64,000 nucleotides of DNA from [Clostridium] leptum DSM 753 (lineage in GTDB: Bacteria; Bacillota; Clostridia; Oscillospirales; Acutalibacteraceae). The position numbers and the translations under genes were made by a program. Of the stretch, positions 41,796 to 51,583 are shown piece after piece. Under the pieces are notes generated by a model. It had not been told where the DNA came from. It saw nothing but the letters and a program-made list of their open reading frames with translations, and did not search any database. How positions within the stretch are numbered: the stretch's first letter is position 1; each line of letters opens with the position of its first letter. The DNA lies in assembly GCA_000154345.1 (NCBI GenBank), contig DS480347.1, forward strand, positions 1-64,000, read 5' to 3'.

Positions 41796-43817
41796 ATGAT
41801 CATTGCGCTGGTGGGAAACCCAAACTGCGGCAAAACCACGCTGTTTAACGCGCTTACCGGCAGCACTCAATATGTGGGTAACTGGCCGGGTGTGACGGTG
41901 GAAAAAAAGCTGGGGGTACTCCGGGGAAACCCAAGGGTAACCGTGGCGGACCTTCCGGGGATTTATTCCTTGGAGGCAGCCAGTCCTGATGAGAAGGCAG
42001 CCCGCGCGTTTTTAGAAAAAGAGCGTCCGGATGTAATTTTAAATATCATAGACGCCACCAACCTGGAGCGAAACCTATATTTGACCACACAGCTGCTGGA
42101 GCTGGGAATACCTCTCGTGCTGGCCTTGAACGTGATGGATATGGTGGAGAAAAAAGGGGACCGGATCGATATCCCGCGCCTTTCCAAAGAGCTCGGCTGT
42201 CCGGTGGTTCCGATGGCTGCTTCCAAGGGAAAGGGAGTCCGGGAGGCGGCGGAGGCCGCTGTAAGCTTAGGACTGCGGCGGGAGAGAACCCTTGCCGGCT
42301 GTCTAAAAGGCAAAACGCCTGGAGGAAAAGAAGACGGCCGTCAAGCTGGCGGGGCGGCGTCTCAACAGGTTCTGAAAGGAAAAGATGCAGACGCTGTTCT
42401 TCCTGACGAAGCGGCGGCTTCCATGAGGTACCGAGAGGTTGACCGATTAGTGGCTTTGACGGTACGAAGAAACCATAAAGCGCGGAATACTACCAGGCAA
42501 ATCGACAGGATTTTGATGAACCGTCTTTTAGGGTTTCCTATTTTTGCGGCTCTTATGTGGGCAGTATATATGGTTTCCGTCAATCTGGTGGGGGGAACAG
42601 TGACCGGCTGGCTTCAAGAAAAGCTCTTTCAAGACCTGATTGGCGGGAGTCTTTTGGATCTGCTGGAAGCTATGGGTACGGCCCAATGGCTGCAAAGCCT
42701 GTTGACAGACGGCCTGCTGAGGGGAGTAGGGGCTGTGCTCAGCTTTCTGCCGCAAATTGCCGTGCTGTTCCTGATCCTCTCTTTGCTGGAGGACTGCGGA
42801 TATATGGCCCGGGTAGCGTTCCTGATGGACCGGCTGCTGAAGCGGCTTGGACTTTCCGGAAAATCTTTTATCCCATTTTTAGTAGGCACAGGGTGCTCTG
42901 TTCCCGCGATTATGGCCAGCCGGACGATAGAGGATCAAACCAGCCGGCGCCTGACTATTTTTTTAACGCCGTTCATCCCTTGCAGCGCCAAGCTTCCCCT
43001 ATTTGCTTTGCTGGGAGGCGCTTTTTTTCCAGACAAAACCTGGGTAGCCCCCTCTATGTACTTTGTTGGGATGGGCGCGGCAATTTTTGCCGGGCTGTTA
43101 TTAAAAAAATGGAAGCCGTTTCACAGGGAAGCCTCCGGGTTCGTCATGGAGCTTCCGGACTATCGCTTGCCGAACTTGAAAAGCGTGGGAAGAAGGGTAT
43201 GGGAACGGATAAAAGCGTTTGTGGTAAAGGCTGGCACTATTATCTTTATCGGCTGCGGTATTTTATGGTTTTTACAGAGGTTTGACCGGACGCTTGCCGT
43301 CAGCCAGCCATCTGAAAGCATTTTAGCCGATTTGGGCAGGTGCCTAGCGCCGTTATTTACTCCCTTAGGCTTCGGCAGGTGGGAAGCGGCGGTGGCCGCC
43401 TTATCCGGCGCCTTAGCGAAAGAAAATATTGTGGCGGCCCTGGAAATTCTGCTGCCCCGGACTGGAGCTCCGGTAGCGGACGGCGCGGCGGCCTGGGGGC
43501 TTTCCTCCGTATTTACCCCGCTGAGCGCTTACAGCTTTATGCTGTTCAACCTGCTGGCGGCTCCCTGCATTGGTGCGGTCAGTGCCATGAGAAAGGAGCT
43601 GGGCTCCTGGAAATGGACACTGGCTGCGGTGGGCTTCCAAACAGGTACCGCATATCTTGTAGCAATGCTGGTGTATCAAACGGGCTTGGCCCTGTTCTAT
43701 GGTGGCAGCCTTTTATTTACTGCCGCTATTTGGGGGCTGACCGGCCTGATTTTATGGCAGCTGACCTGCTTACAGGGAAAAAACCAACCGAGGAAAAAAT
43801 CAAGAACCGCGGCCTGA
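41796..43817 (+). CDS. feoB: ferrous iron transporter B
   Basis: The 673-residue protein has a cytoplasmic G domain (about 1-165) with GNPNCGKTTLFN, DLPGIYSL and NVMD motifs, a Gly/Ala/Lys-rich insert (about 170-205) and a polytopic channel with GTGCSVPAIMASRTIED (gate) near 365-381. It imports Fe2+ in anaerobes. No feoA is adjacent, and the insert is longer than in the usual two-part protein. The ATG at 41796 is favoured over 41790 because GGGGGG then lies six bases before it. Confidence 0.93.
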   Translation: MIIALVGNPNCGKTTLFNALTGSTQYVGNWPGVTVEKKLGVLRGNPRVTVADLPGIYSLEAASPDEKAARAFLEKERPDVILNIIDATNLERNLYLTTQLLELGIPLVLALNVMDMVEKKGDRIDIPRLSKELGCPVVPMAASKGKGVREAAEAAVSLGLRRERTLAGCLKGKTPGGKEDGRQAGGAASQQVLKGKDADAVLPDEAAASMRYREVDRLVALTVRRNHKARNTTRQIDRILMNRLLGFPIFAALMWAVYMVSVNLVGGTVTGWLQEKLFQDLIGGSLLDLLEAMGTAQWLQSLLTDGLLRGVGAVLSFLPQIAVLFLILSLLEDCGYMARVAFLMDRLLKRLGLSGKSFIPFLVGTGCSVPAIMASRTIEDQTSRRLTIFLTPFIPCSAKLPLFALLGGAFFPDKTWVAPSMYFVGMGAAIFAGLLLKKWKPFHREASGFVMELPDYRLPNLKSVGRRVWERIKAFVVKAGTIIFIGCGILWFLQRFDRTLAVSQPSESILADLGRCLAPLFTPLGFGRWEAAVAALSGALAKENIVAALEILLPRTGAPVADGAAAWGLSSVFTPLSAYSFMLFNLLAAPCIGAVSAMRKELGSWKWTLAAVGFQTGTAYLVAMLVYQTGLALFYGGSLLFTAAIWGLTGLILWQLTCLQGKNQPRKKSRTAA

Positions 43818-43857
43818 TTCTCCTGGCGGAATCATAGGCAGCGGTTCTTCTTTTATA
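43802..43857 (+). terminator. feoB terminator
   Basis: AAGAACCGC-GGCC-TGATT pairs with AATCA-AGGC-GCGGTTCTT across the feoB stop, with a TTTT tail. Confidence 0.7.
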
Positions 43858-44177
43858 ATGTTCAGCTATTTTCGGAACGCAAAAGCGCCGCGGTATTGCA
43901 AAAATAACTGCTCTCCCAGGAGCACCGAGGAAAGCAGGAGCAGGCATATCGCTGATTGGCTTATAGCACCTAAGGCTTTGCCTCAGCCGCCGATGCGGCA
44001 AAGCCCCAAGGCAGCTGCCTGCGGCGTCCGCTGAGGGAGGCAAAAAGCGGAACAAAGCACAAGATCCTTTACCAGCTTCTGCATGTCTGCGGGAAACGGC
44101 TCACAAAAAGGCGGTTTGCCGGAGCTTCGGCAGCGGACGAGCCGTACCGGCCGGCGGCGCGGCAAGGAAATAAGCGC
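43858..44177. other. 320-base gap without a gene
   Basis: GC-rich, no frame with a ribosome site. GGCTTTGCCTCAGCC and GGCAAAGCCCCAAGGC repeats give weak hairpins; nothing else is supported. Confidence 0.3.
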
Positions 44178-44699
44178 TTATAGAACCTCTACCTGAAAGC
44201 CCGCCATTACATCCAGCGCTTTTTGATTCAGGCCGGGATCATTGCTTGCCGTACAGTGGGAATCGACCACAATAGCGGCCTCCGGTAAAGCGGCCCTGGC
44301 CAAAACCGCGTTGGAAATTACACAAATATTGGATACCACGCCGCAAAGCTCGATGGACTCGTAGGGATGGCTTTTTAAATATTCCCCGAGCTCTAGAGAG
44401 CCGAAGGTCGGTTTTTCAAATACTGCCGCGGCCTTGGAAAGATAAGAGGCAGCCTTGCCGTAGACCTTCCAGCCATCGCTTCCTTTCAGACAGTGGGGAA
44501 CCGGCAGCTTTTTCCCCTCCTGCGTGGAACTGTAATCCTGCCCGTGAGTGTCTAGAGTAAAGATAATGTCGTCCCCGTTTTTAAGATAGCTCTCAATTTT
44601 ACGGCAGATCGGGTCCTCCAAAGAAACTGCCTGCTCAAACCCTAAGCTGCCGCTGACGAAATCATTTTGATAGTCGATCACCAAAAGTAGCTTTTTCAT
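44178..44699 (-). CDS. isochorismatase-family cysteine hydrolase
   Basis: The 173-residue protein has the catalytic triad of the family: Asp in LVIDYQNDFV near residue 8, Lys in FEKPTFGSL near 93 and Cys in GVVSNICVISNAV near 121. It may be a nicotinamidase or another amide hydrolase. AGGTGG stands five bases before the ATG at 44699; a GTG three codons earlier is possible. It is alone, with no NAD genes beside it. Confidence 0.85.
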   Translation of the reverse strand: MKKLLLVIDYQNDFVSGSLGFEQAVSLEDPICRKIESYLKNGDDIIFTLDTHGQDYSSTQEGKKLPVPHCLKGSDGWKVYGKAASYLSKAAAVFEKPTFGSLELGEYLKSHPYESIELCGVVSNICVISNAVLARAALPEAAIVVDSHCTASNDPGLNQKALDVMAGFQVEVL

Positions 44700-44982
44700 G
44701 ATTACCACCTGTCCCTTTTGTTGTTGGCATCATCATACCACATAAATTGAAACTTTGGTAGCGGTTAAAGCTGTTTTTTATATTATAAATTAAGATAGTT
44801 AATAATATATAAATATTATTAATACTAATTATTCTATAGTTATAATGCTGTTTAAAATTTAACTATTATCTAATATTTGGAAAAAATGGATGATTTTTTT
44901 CCGGTAAAATATGATTAAAACGAAAAATAAAATTGGTCAATTTGTAAAATTTATCGGGAAAAGTATAGAAATATGAAAGGAT

Positions 44983-44999
44983 TTAACGTACACTTAACA
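44983..44999 (+). promoter_or_regulatory. Pho-box-like direct repeats before the Na/Pi symporter
   Basis: TTAACG (44983-44988), five bases, TTAACA (44994-44999): two TTAACA-type hexamers at an 11-base period, the pattern bound by PhoP in Bacillus. They lie about 80 bases before a phosphate symporter gene. Confidence 0.45.
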
Positions 45000-45080
45000 T
45001 TGAAGTAATAAACTCATAATGAAATTGTAAAAATGAATTCAAAAATGCAAGGATCTGAAAATTGAGACGGGTGGGATAGT

Positions 45081-46751
45081 ATGGAAATAGGGAGTATGTT
45101 GATGCAGCTGGCCGGAGGCCTTGGGTTGTTCTTGTTCGGAATGAAGCTTATGGGGGACGGCCTTGAAATGGCGGCCGGCTCAAAGCTGAGAGGAATGATC
45201 GAGCGCTTGACCAAAAACAAGTATATGGGCGCTTTGGTTGGCTTGGTGGTTACGGCTGTCATTCAAAGCTCCTCTGCCACCACGGTGATGGTGGTAGGCT
45301 TTGTAAATGCTGGACTGATGAATTTAGCCCAGGCGGTAGGCGTGATCATGGGTGCTAATATCGGTACTACGGTCACCGGTGTGATGATCGCTATCAATCT
45401 AACCGCGATCGCGCCGCTGGCGGTTCTCATCGGCGTGGTAATGATATCCTTTATCAAGCGAAACAGCGTTAAGCATATCGGCCAGATCATCGCGGGCTTC
45501 GGAATTCTCTTTATGGGCATGAAAATGATGAGCACCGCTATGGAACCTCTCTCTGAGTCTGAGGTTTTTACCAGCCTGATGACCTCTTTCTCAAACCCGC
45601 TTTTGGGCGTGCTGGTCGGTCTGGTGTTTACCGCGATTATCCAAAGCTCCTCCGCCTCTGTCGGCGTACTTCAGGCGTTGGGCGCGGCTGGCGCCATCAC
45701 TCTTCCAAGTGCGATTTATGTGATTTACGGTCAAAATATCGGCACCTGCGTCACCGCGCTGATTTCCAGCGTGGGCACCAGCAAGACGGCGAGAAGAACC
45801 GCGGTGGTTCACTTAATGTTCAATGTATTTGGCGCAATCCTGTTTATCGTCATCAGTATGCTGTTTCCCTTTGCGGAGTTGGTTCAAAGAATCGCCCCGG
45901 GCAACGTGATGGCTCAGATTTCGATTGTCCACGTGATTTTTAATATTGTTTGCACCGCGATCATGCTTCCTCTGAGCAGCCTGCTGGTAAAGGTTGCCTG
46001 TAAAGTGATTCCGGGCTCTGATCCGGTCAAAAGCTCCAACTCCTTGGCTTATCTGGATGCCAGAATTCTGAGCACTCCTCCGGTCGCCGTTGCCCAGCTG
46101 TTTAAAGAGGTGGACCGTATGGGGCAGCTTGCTAAGGAAACCTTAGGGATGGCCATGGACGCCTTGATTACCCAAGATAATACTAAGGTGGATCAAATCT
46201 ATGAAAATGAAAATACGATCAATTTCCTAAACCGGGGGATCGCGGAATATCTGGTAAAAATCAACGGCTTGGATTTGGAGGATTATGACCGGCAGGCCTT
46301 GGGCTCGATGTACCATGTCATCAGCGATATGGAGCGGATCGGGGATCACAGCGAGAACCTGTGTGAGCTGGCCCAGACCCTGAAGAAATCCAAGCAGAAA
46401 TTCAGTCCCTGGGCGGTGGAGCAGGCCACGGAGATGCGAAACCGGGTGGAGGCGATGCTGGAAGAGGCATTGCAGATGTTTGCCAGCCGGGAAACTCAGC
46501 CCCAGATGGCGGCGGATATCAACCGCCGGGAGGAAATCATCGACGATGCCACACAGGAGTTGAAGGATCTCCATATTGAGCGGCTGAACCAAGGAAAGTG
46601 CTCTGTGGTTGCGGGAACGGTGTTTATGGACATGCTCACCAACCTGGAGCGAATCGCCGACCATTGTACGAATATCGCTTATTCCATGACCAACCAGAAA
46701 AACCACGAGCTGCAAAGCACGATCCCCGTGGAGCCGGTGGCGGTAAGGTAA
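45081..46751 (+). CDS. Na+/phosphate symporter with PhoU-like domain
   Basis: The 556-residue protein has the two inverted Na/Pi repeats with QSSSATTVMVVGFV near residues 61-74 and QSSSASVGVLQALG near 188-201, in eight or nine helices (about 1-310), then a cytoplasmic PhoU-like helical domain (about 345-535). It takes up phosphate with sodium; the PhoU part is thought to sense phosphate state. Pho-box-like repeats upstream suggest induction in phosphate limitation. The AT-rich 380 bases before it hold no other gene. Confidence 0.93.
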   Translation: MEIGSMLMQLAGGLGLFLFGMKLMGDGLEMAAGSKLRGMIERLTKNKYMGALVGLVVTAVIQSSSATTVMVVGFVNAGLMNLAQAVGVIMGANIGTTVTGVMIAINLTAIAPLAVLIGVVMISFIKRNSVKHIGQIIAGFGILFMGMKMMSTAMEPLSESEVFTSLMTSFSNPLLGVLVGLVFTAIIQSSSASVGVLQALGAAGAITLPSAIYVIYGQNIGTCVTALISSVGTSKTARRTAVVHLMFNVFGAILFIVISMLFPFAELVQRIAPGNVMAQISIVHVIFNIVCTAIMLPLSSLLVKVACKVIPGSDPVKSSNSLAYLDARILSTPPVAVAQLFKEVDRMGQLAKETLGMAMDALITQDNTKVDQIYENENTINFLNRGIAEYLVKINGLDLEDYDRQALGSMYHVISDMERIGDHSENLCELAQTLKKSKQKFSPWAVEQATEMRNRVEAMLEEALQMFASRETQPQMAADINRREEIIDDATQELKDLHIERLNQGKCSVVAGTVFMDMLTNLERIADHCTNIAYSMTNQKNHELQSTIPVEPVAVR

Positions 46752-46794
46752 TTTTGAAATTTTCAATTAGCTGGATATGAGAAAAATATACTCG

Positions 46795-46826
46795 AAAGAG
46801 CAAGCCTGTGCGGGCTTGCTCTTTTT
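46795..46826 (+). terminator. terminator after the Na/Pi symporter
   Basis: AAAGAGCAAGCC / GGCTTGCTCTTT perfect stem and a T run. Confidence 0.85.
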
Positions 46827-46896
46827 GATTGATATTAAATGAAAAAATAGCTATAATAAATAGATAATAGAGCTTTTAGAAAGGAGGAGACCTTCG

Positions 46897-47397
46897 TTGC
46901 GTTTCACCATCAGCCCCTGCACCTCGCAAGGGGATACGGTATTTTTGATTTATGACGAAGCAGGAGAGGTGCGCTACAGGGTGACCAGAAGTAAAAAGCC
47001 CGCCGGCTCCGTACTGCTGCTTACTGATTCTCAGGGAACTGCGGCCGCCAAAATTAAGCAGAGGGTGTTTCCTCCTATTATCCGGTACGGGATTTCGCCG
47101 GCGGAGGGGAAAAATCTCAGCGTTACCTTGCGGATTTCCGGGAATGGGATTCCCCAGCAATTGGTTTTGGGCGGGGTCACCTGGCATTTCCGGGGCGATT
47201 TGGTGGCGCGGAATTTTGACGTGATTGATGTTGACTCCAGCGTGCTGCTAAGCCATCAAAAATGCTGGAAGGATAGAATGGACTGCTTTGCGGTGGAAAT
47301 CCGTCAGCCGGCGTTTGAGGTGCCGCTGCTTTGCGTCTGTTTGTGTGTGGATCTTACTACAGAAGGCGATATCAACGCCGTAGTTGCTATAAATTAG
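46897..47397 (+). CDS. LURP-one-related (tubby-like) protein
   Basis: The 166-residue soluble protein has the all-beta pattern of the LURP-one/YxjI family: DTVFLIYDEAGEVRYRVTRS, a middle ITWHFRGDLVARNFDVIDVD-like segment and a C-terminal CFAVEIRQPAFEVPLLCVCL strand pair. Bacterial members are of unknown function and may bind membranes or lipids. AGGAGG stands nine bases before a TTG start. I place the family by pattern, not by search. Confidence 0.75.
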   Translation: MRFTISPCTSQGDTVFLIYDEAGEVRYRVTRSKKPAGSVLLLTDSQGTAAAKIKQRVFPPIIRYGISPAEGKNLSVTLRISGNGIPQQLVLGGVTWHFRGDLVARNFDVIDVDSSVLLSHQKCWKDRMDCFAVEIRQPAFEVPLLCVCLCVDLTTEGDINAVVAIN

Positions 47398-47431
47398 AAG
47401 GAATCGGCCCGGATTTTAAGTGATTCTATCA

Positions 47432-47461
47432 TTGTACGAGTCCTGCTCCTTGTGATATAAT
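47432..47461 (+). promoter_or_regulatory. probable promoter of typA
   Basis: TTGTAC (47432-47437), 18 bases, TATAAT (47456-47461). Confidence 0.55.
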
Positions 47462-47524
47462 AGAGTGTAAAATTGATGAAAAAAGAAAATGAAAGCAAGT
47501 AACAGGAAAAAGAGGTAAGCTTGA

Positions 47525-49345
47525 ATGGATGTAAGAGAGAATTTGCGGAATATTGCCATTATCGCCCATGTAGACCACGGCAAAACCACCCTGGTGGATC
47601 AGATGCTGCGGCAAAGCGGTATTTTCCGGGCGAACGAGGCGGTGGCGGAACGGGTAATGGATTCCAATGATTTGGAGCGGGAGCGCGGGATTACCATTCT
47701 TTCTAAAAATACGGCGGTCATGTATCAGGATACGAAAATTAATATTGTGGATACTCCCGGTCACGCCGATTTTGGTGGCGAGGTAGAGCGGATCCTGATG
47801 ATGGTGGATGGCGTTCTGCTGCTGGTGGACGCTTTTGAGGGCTGTATGCCCCAGACCCGGTTTGTGCTGAAAAAGGCTCTTGGCTTGGGAAAGAGGCCTG
47901 TGGTTGTGGTGAATAAGATCGACCGTCCCGGCGCCCGGCCTGCCGAAGTGGTGGATGAGGTGCTGGATTTGTTTATTGAGCTGGGCGCGGATGATGACCA
48001 GCTGGAGTTTCCGGTGATTTACGCTTCCGGCAGAGACGGCTACGCTACCACGGATCCGGCTGTGCCCGGCAAGGATATGACCCCGTTGTTTGAGGCTATT
48101 TTGAAATATGTGCCCGCCCCGAAGGGAGAATTGAACGGACCGCTGCAGATTTTGTTTTCCAATATTGATTACGATGATTATGTAGGCCGTATTGGCGTGG
48201 GCAGAGTGGAGCGCGGCCAGGTGAAAACCGGCCAAAGCGTTGTCCTGTGCCACAACGATGGTACGACCAAGCAGGCCAGAATTACTAAAATGTACCAATT
48301 TGAGGGCTTGAAAAGGGTAGAGGCCCAATCCGCCGCCCTGGGGGACCTAATTGCGGTGTCCGGAATTACGGATCTGAATATCGGCGAGACTGCCTGCGAT
48401 CCCGAATGTGTAGAGCCCCTGCCCTTTGTAAAGATTGACGAGCCGACGGTGTCTATGATGTTCATGGTGAATAACAGCCCCTTTGCCGGCCGGGAGGGAA
48501 AATACGTCACCTCTCGGAATATCCGGGACCGGCTCTTCAAGGAAGTGGAAACCAACGTAGCCATGCGGGTGGAGGAAACGGATTCCTCCGATACCTTTAA
48601 GGTCAGCGGCCGGGGAGAGCTGCATCTTTCCATTCTGATCGAAACCATGCGCCGGCAGAACTATGAATTTCAGGTTTCCAGGCCTACGGTGATTTATAAG
48701 ACCATCAATGGAAAGCTTTGCGAACCGATGGAGCTTTTGATGATCGAGGTGCCTGACAATTACGTGGGCGCTGTGATGGAAAAGCTGGGCACCCGCAAGG
48801 CGGAGCTTTTGAATATGGGCACCCGGGAAACGGGCACCACCCATCTGGAGTTTAAAATTCCCGCCAGAGGGCTGATGGGCTACCGCTCTGAATTTTTGAC
48901 CGATACCAACGGTAACGGAATCATGAACCATGTGTTTGACTGCTATGAGCCGTACAAGGGCGATATTTTACAGCGGCAGCAGGGCTCTTTGATCGCTCAC
49001 GAAACGGGGGAAACCACAGGCTATGGCTTGTTTGCCGCCCAGGACCGGGGCAGATTGTTCGTAGGTCCCGGCGTTCCGGTCTATGAGGGGATGATCGTGG
49101 GAGCGTCTCCAAAGTCCGAGGATATCACGGTGAATGTGTGTAAGAAAAAGCACGTGACCAATACCCGGGCCGCCGGCTCCGACGAGGCGCTGAAGCTGAC
49201 TCCTCCCAGTATTATGAGCCTGGAGCAGTCCTTGGAATTTATCACCGACGATGAGCTGGTGGAGGTCACGCCAAAGAGCATCCGGTTGAGAAAGACGATT
49301 TTGAATAAGGAACAACGGATGAAAAATGCCAGCCGGAAAGGATAA
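47525..49345 (+). CDS. typA: ribosome-associated GTPase TypA/BipA
   Basis: The 606-residue translational GTPase has AHVDHGKTTLVDQML (G1) near residues 14-28, RERGITI (G2), DTPGHADFGGEV (G3) and NKIDRPGA (G4), then domains II, III and the C-terminal domain of BipA. It helps assemble the large ribosomal subunit under stress such as cold. GAGGTAAGCTTG precedes the ATG. Confidence 0.97.
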   Translation: MDVRENLRNIAIIAHVDHGKTTLVDQMLRQSGIFRANEAVAERVMDSNDLERERGITILSKNTAVMYQDTKINIVDTPGHADFGGEVERILMMVDGVLLLVDAFEGCMPQTRFVLKKALGLGKRPVVVVNKIDRPGARPAEVVDEVLDLFIELGADDDQLEFPVIYASGRDGYATTDPAVPGKDMTPLFEAILKYVPAPKGELNGPLQILFSNIDYDDYVGRIGVGRVERGQVKTGQSVVLCHNDGTTKQARITKMYQFEGLKRVEAQSAALGDLIAVSGITDLNIGETACDPECVEPLPFVKIDEPTVSMMFMVNNSPFAGREGKYVTSRNIRDRLFKEVETNVAMRVEETDSSDTFKVSGRGELHLSILIETMRRQNYEFQVSRPTVIYKTINGKLCEPMELLMIEVPDNYVGAVMEKLGTRKAELLNMGTRETGTTHLEFKIPARGLMGYRSEFLTDTNGNGIMNHVFDCYEPYKGDILQRQQGSLIAHETGETTGYGLFAAQDRGRLFVGPGVPVYEGMIVGASPKSEDITVNVCKKKHVTNTRAAGSDEALKLTPPSIMSLEQSLEFITDDELVEVTPKSIRLRKTILNKEQRMKNASRKG

Positions 49346-49586
49346 GCTTTTTCCCTGGTTCCTAAGGCGGGCGCTGGGAGAGGTGTCCGCTTTTTTTATG
49401 TATCCGTTTGATTGGCTGCGCGGCGGATGTTCCTCTGATACCGCTTTTGGCGCTGACGGGAATGCTGCCCCTTAGGTTGAGTACCGGCGTATCGGATAAA
49501 TCGTACTTTCCAGTGAATTTTAAGCAGGTCCGCGGATACTCCGCCCGATCGGGCGGGGCGTTGTGCCGCTGAAAGGAGAAACTGTC

Positions 49587-50342
49587 TTGGAAATTTTCGA
49601 CGTAATGCTGAAAGCAGCCTATCTTGGACTGACCGGAGTAGGAATGCCGTTAGCAGTGCTGGCATATTTGATTTATGGAAGCCTGAAATGCGGAACCCGA
49701 ACCGGCGGCCTGCTGTTCTGCGGTCATCTGCTGGTTTCCGTGCTGGCGGGCGGCGTGGTGTTTTTAGGCGGCGGATGGATCTTCGAATCAAGCGCGGCGG
49801 GCGCTTTTCTGAATTTCGCAGCGGCCGCGGCGGCTGCTGCAGCGGGCGTCAGCCTGTTGGTATCCGTATTCCGTGACCACGCCTTCATGGATCGGGAATT
49901 AGCGGTTCAGGCGGAACCGGAGCCAGAGCCGGAATATCAGGATATCTATTCCCAATCGGGCCCGGCTCCGGCTCGAAGATCTGTGAAAAAACGTCCCCAG
50001 GCGGGAGAAAATATTTTTTTGTTCGGCTTGGTCTTTACCCTTACGGATGTTCATTGGCTGACCTGGATCAGCGTATCCGCCAAGTCCCTGACGGTTCAGG
50101 CTTTTGAGTCCGGCGGCTCCGGCTTTTTAGGCGTGGCGTCCGCCTTGCTCTTTTTGGTCGTTTTCATTCTGTTTGAGATGATTCTGTTTCTGGCGCTGTC
50201 CAAAATCATTTCATTATTTCAGGGGATTCTGGCGCACTGGGTTTTCCGGATCATAGCGGGAGTTTGCGGCGGGCTGCTGGTGGTTTCCGCCGTGGGAAAA
50301 GCGATCGATATGGTGAAGGACTTAGGGATGTTGAGTTTTTAA
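49587..50342 (+). CDS. polytopic membrane protein, LysE-like
   Basis: The 251-residue protein has about six helices in two groups of three around a charged Glu/Pro/Arg loop (about 100-150). The spacing and the TDVHWLTWISVSAKSL segment near 160 resemble LysE-type exporters, where NPKAWLWW is usual, but the match is not strong. The TTG start at 49587 has AAGGAG eight bases upstream. It is followed closely by the exonuclease gene. Function is unknown. Confidence 0.65.
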   Translation: MEIFDVMLKAAYLGLTGVGMPLAVLAYLIYGSLKCGTRTGGLLFCGHLLVSVLAGGVVFLGGGWIFESSAAGAFLNFAAAAAAAAAGVSLLVSVFRDHAFMDRELAVQAEPEPEPEYQDIYSQSGPAPARRSVKKRPQAGENIFLFGLVFTLTDVHWLTWISVSAKSLTVQAFESGGSGFLGVASALLFLVVFILFEMILFLALSKIISLFQGILAHWVFRIIAGVCGGLLVVSAVGKAIDMVKDLGMLSF

Positions 50343-50371
50343 CTGGGAACTATGATGATGGGAGAGCTTCC

Positions 50372-51253
50372 ATGGAGTTTGTAATTCTTGACCTGGAATG
50401 GAACGGAACCTACAGTAAAAGAAAAAGCGGCTTTTTCAACGAGATTATAGAATTCGGCGCGGTTAAGGTAAACGACCGCCTGTGCGTGGAGGATACCTTC
50501 TCCGTGGTGGTAAAGCCCCAAATTGGTAAGAAGCTCAGCAGCAAGGTTAAAAACCTGACGAACATCAGCAGTGAGGAACTGGGGCTGGGCGTTACGTATA
50601 CCAGGGCGGTAAGTAAATTTAAAAAGTTTTTAGGAAACGCAGTTCTGATGACCTGGGGAACCTCGGATATCTTAGCCCTGATGGAAAACCATCAATATTA
50701 TTGGGGCACGGACCGCCTGGACTACATAGAGGGCTATGTCAATCTGCAAAGCTTTTGCGAACGGCGCGTGTACTATGAGAGGGGAAAGCAAATGGGGCTT
50801 TCCACTGCGGCTCAGCTTCTGGGCATCGATGTGCAGGGAATGGAGCATCATCGGGCGCTGGATGACAGCCTTTTGGCCTTGGCCTGTTTTCGAAGGCTTT
50901 ATGATGAGGAAGAGCTGAAACCTTTCTTTGAGGATGCCTCAAAGGATCAATTTTATGATAAAATGCGGTTTAAAACGACCATCCTTTGCGATCTCAGCAA
51001 TCCTCTGCTAAAGGATGCGGATATGAGCTTTGAATGCCCGGCGTGCGGGGCGGAGGCGAAAAGGAATGGCGAGTGGGAGTTTAAAAACAAAAGCTACCGG
51101 GCAGACTTCCGGTGTCCGTGCTGCGGCGGGGAATTTAAGGGGAGAATTCAGTTTAAGCTGAAGTACGAGGGCGTAGTGGTAAAAAAGACCACCGCCCGCA
51201 AGGAAGAAGAACCTGCGGGAGAAATGGCTGCAGCGGAGGAGGCTGACGGATAA
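50372..51253 (+). CDS. DEDDh 3'-5' exonuclease with C-terminal zinc ribbon
   Basis: The 293-residue protein has a DEDDh nuclease domain (1 to about 185): Asp and Glu in FVILDLEWNGTY, a middle Asp in TWGTSDILAL and the HHRALDDSL motif near 173-181. A zinc ribbon (CPAC near 230, CPCC near 253) follows, then a basic and an acidic tail. The nuclease part is like the KapD/exonuclease-X group that trims RNA or DNA ends. The fused zinc ribbon may bind nucleic acid. GGGAGAG precedes the ATG at 50372. Confidence 0.85.
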   Translation: MEFVILDLEWNGTYSKRKSGFFNEIIEFGAVKVNDRLCVEDTFSVVVKPQIGKKLSSKVKNLTNISSEELGLGVTYTRAVSKFKKFLGNAVLMTWGTSDILALMENHQYYWGTDRLDYIEGYVNLQSFCERRVYYERGKQMGLSTAAQLLGIDVQGMEHHRALDDSLLALACFRRLYDEEELKPFFEDASKDQFYDKMRFKTTILCDLSNPLLKDADMSFECPACGAEAKRNGEWEFKNKSYRADFRCPCCGGEFKGRIQFKLKYEGVVVKKTTARKEEEPAGEMAAAEEADG

Positions 51254-51583
51254 AAAGAGGGCTGCTTCAAAAAAATTTGTCCGCTTACGTTGAAAGGCGC
51301 GGAGATTTAAAATGCGGCTTTTGCCTCCCTGCGGGAAGGCTGGCGCCGCCGGCGGCCCTCCCAATGCTTCCCCTCCGTTTCCGCGGCGGCGATCGCTGCC
51401 ACGCGGGGAAGGCAGACCGAAAAAAGTGCTTTCCCGGCTTATTGCCTGAAAAGCAGAAACAGTGACAGAATTCAGCGCCCCCTGAGGGCTAAGCCGGCTG
51501 GAAACCTTTCCGGAACGGCGGGAGGTATCTGCCCGCCGGTTTTGTTACTACGGAAAAGGGCTTGCCGGGAATAGGAGGAAGCT
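51254..51583. other. 330-base gap before pgeF with a leader hairpin
   Basis: CGGCGGG (51516-51522) / CCCGCCG (51532-51538) followed by GTTTTG looks like a terminator 40 bases before pgeF. Otherwise the stretch is GC-rich with no supported gene. Confidence 0.35.
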
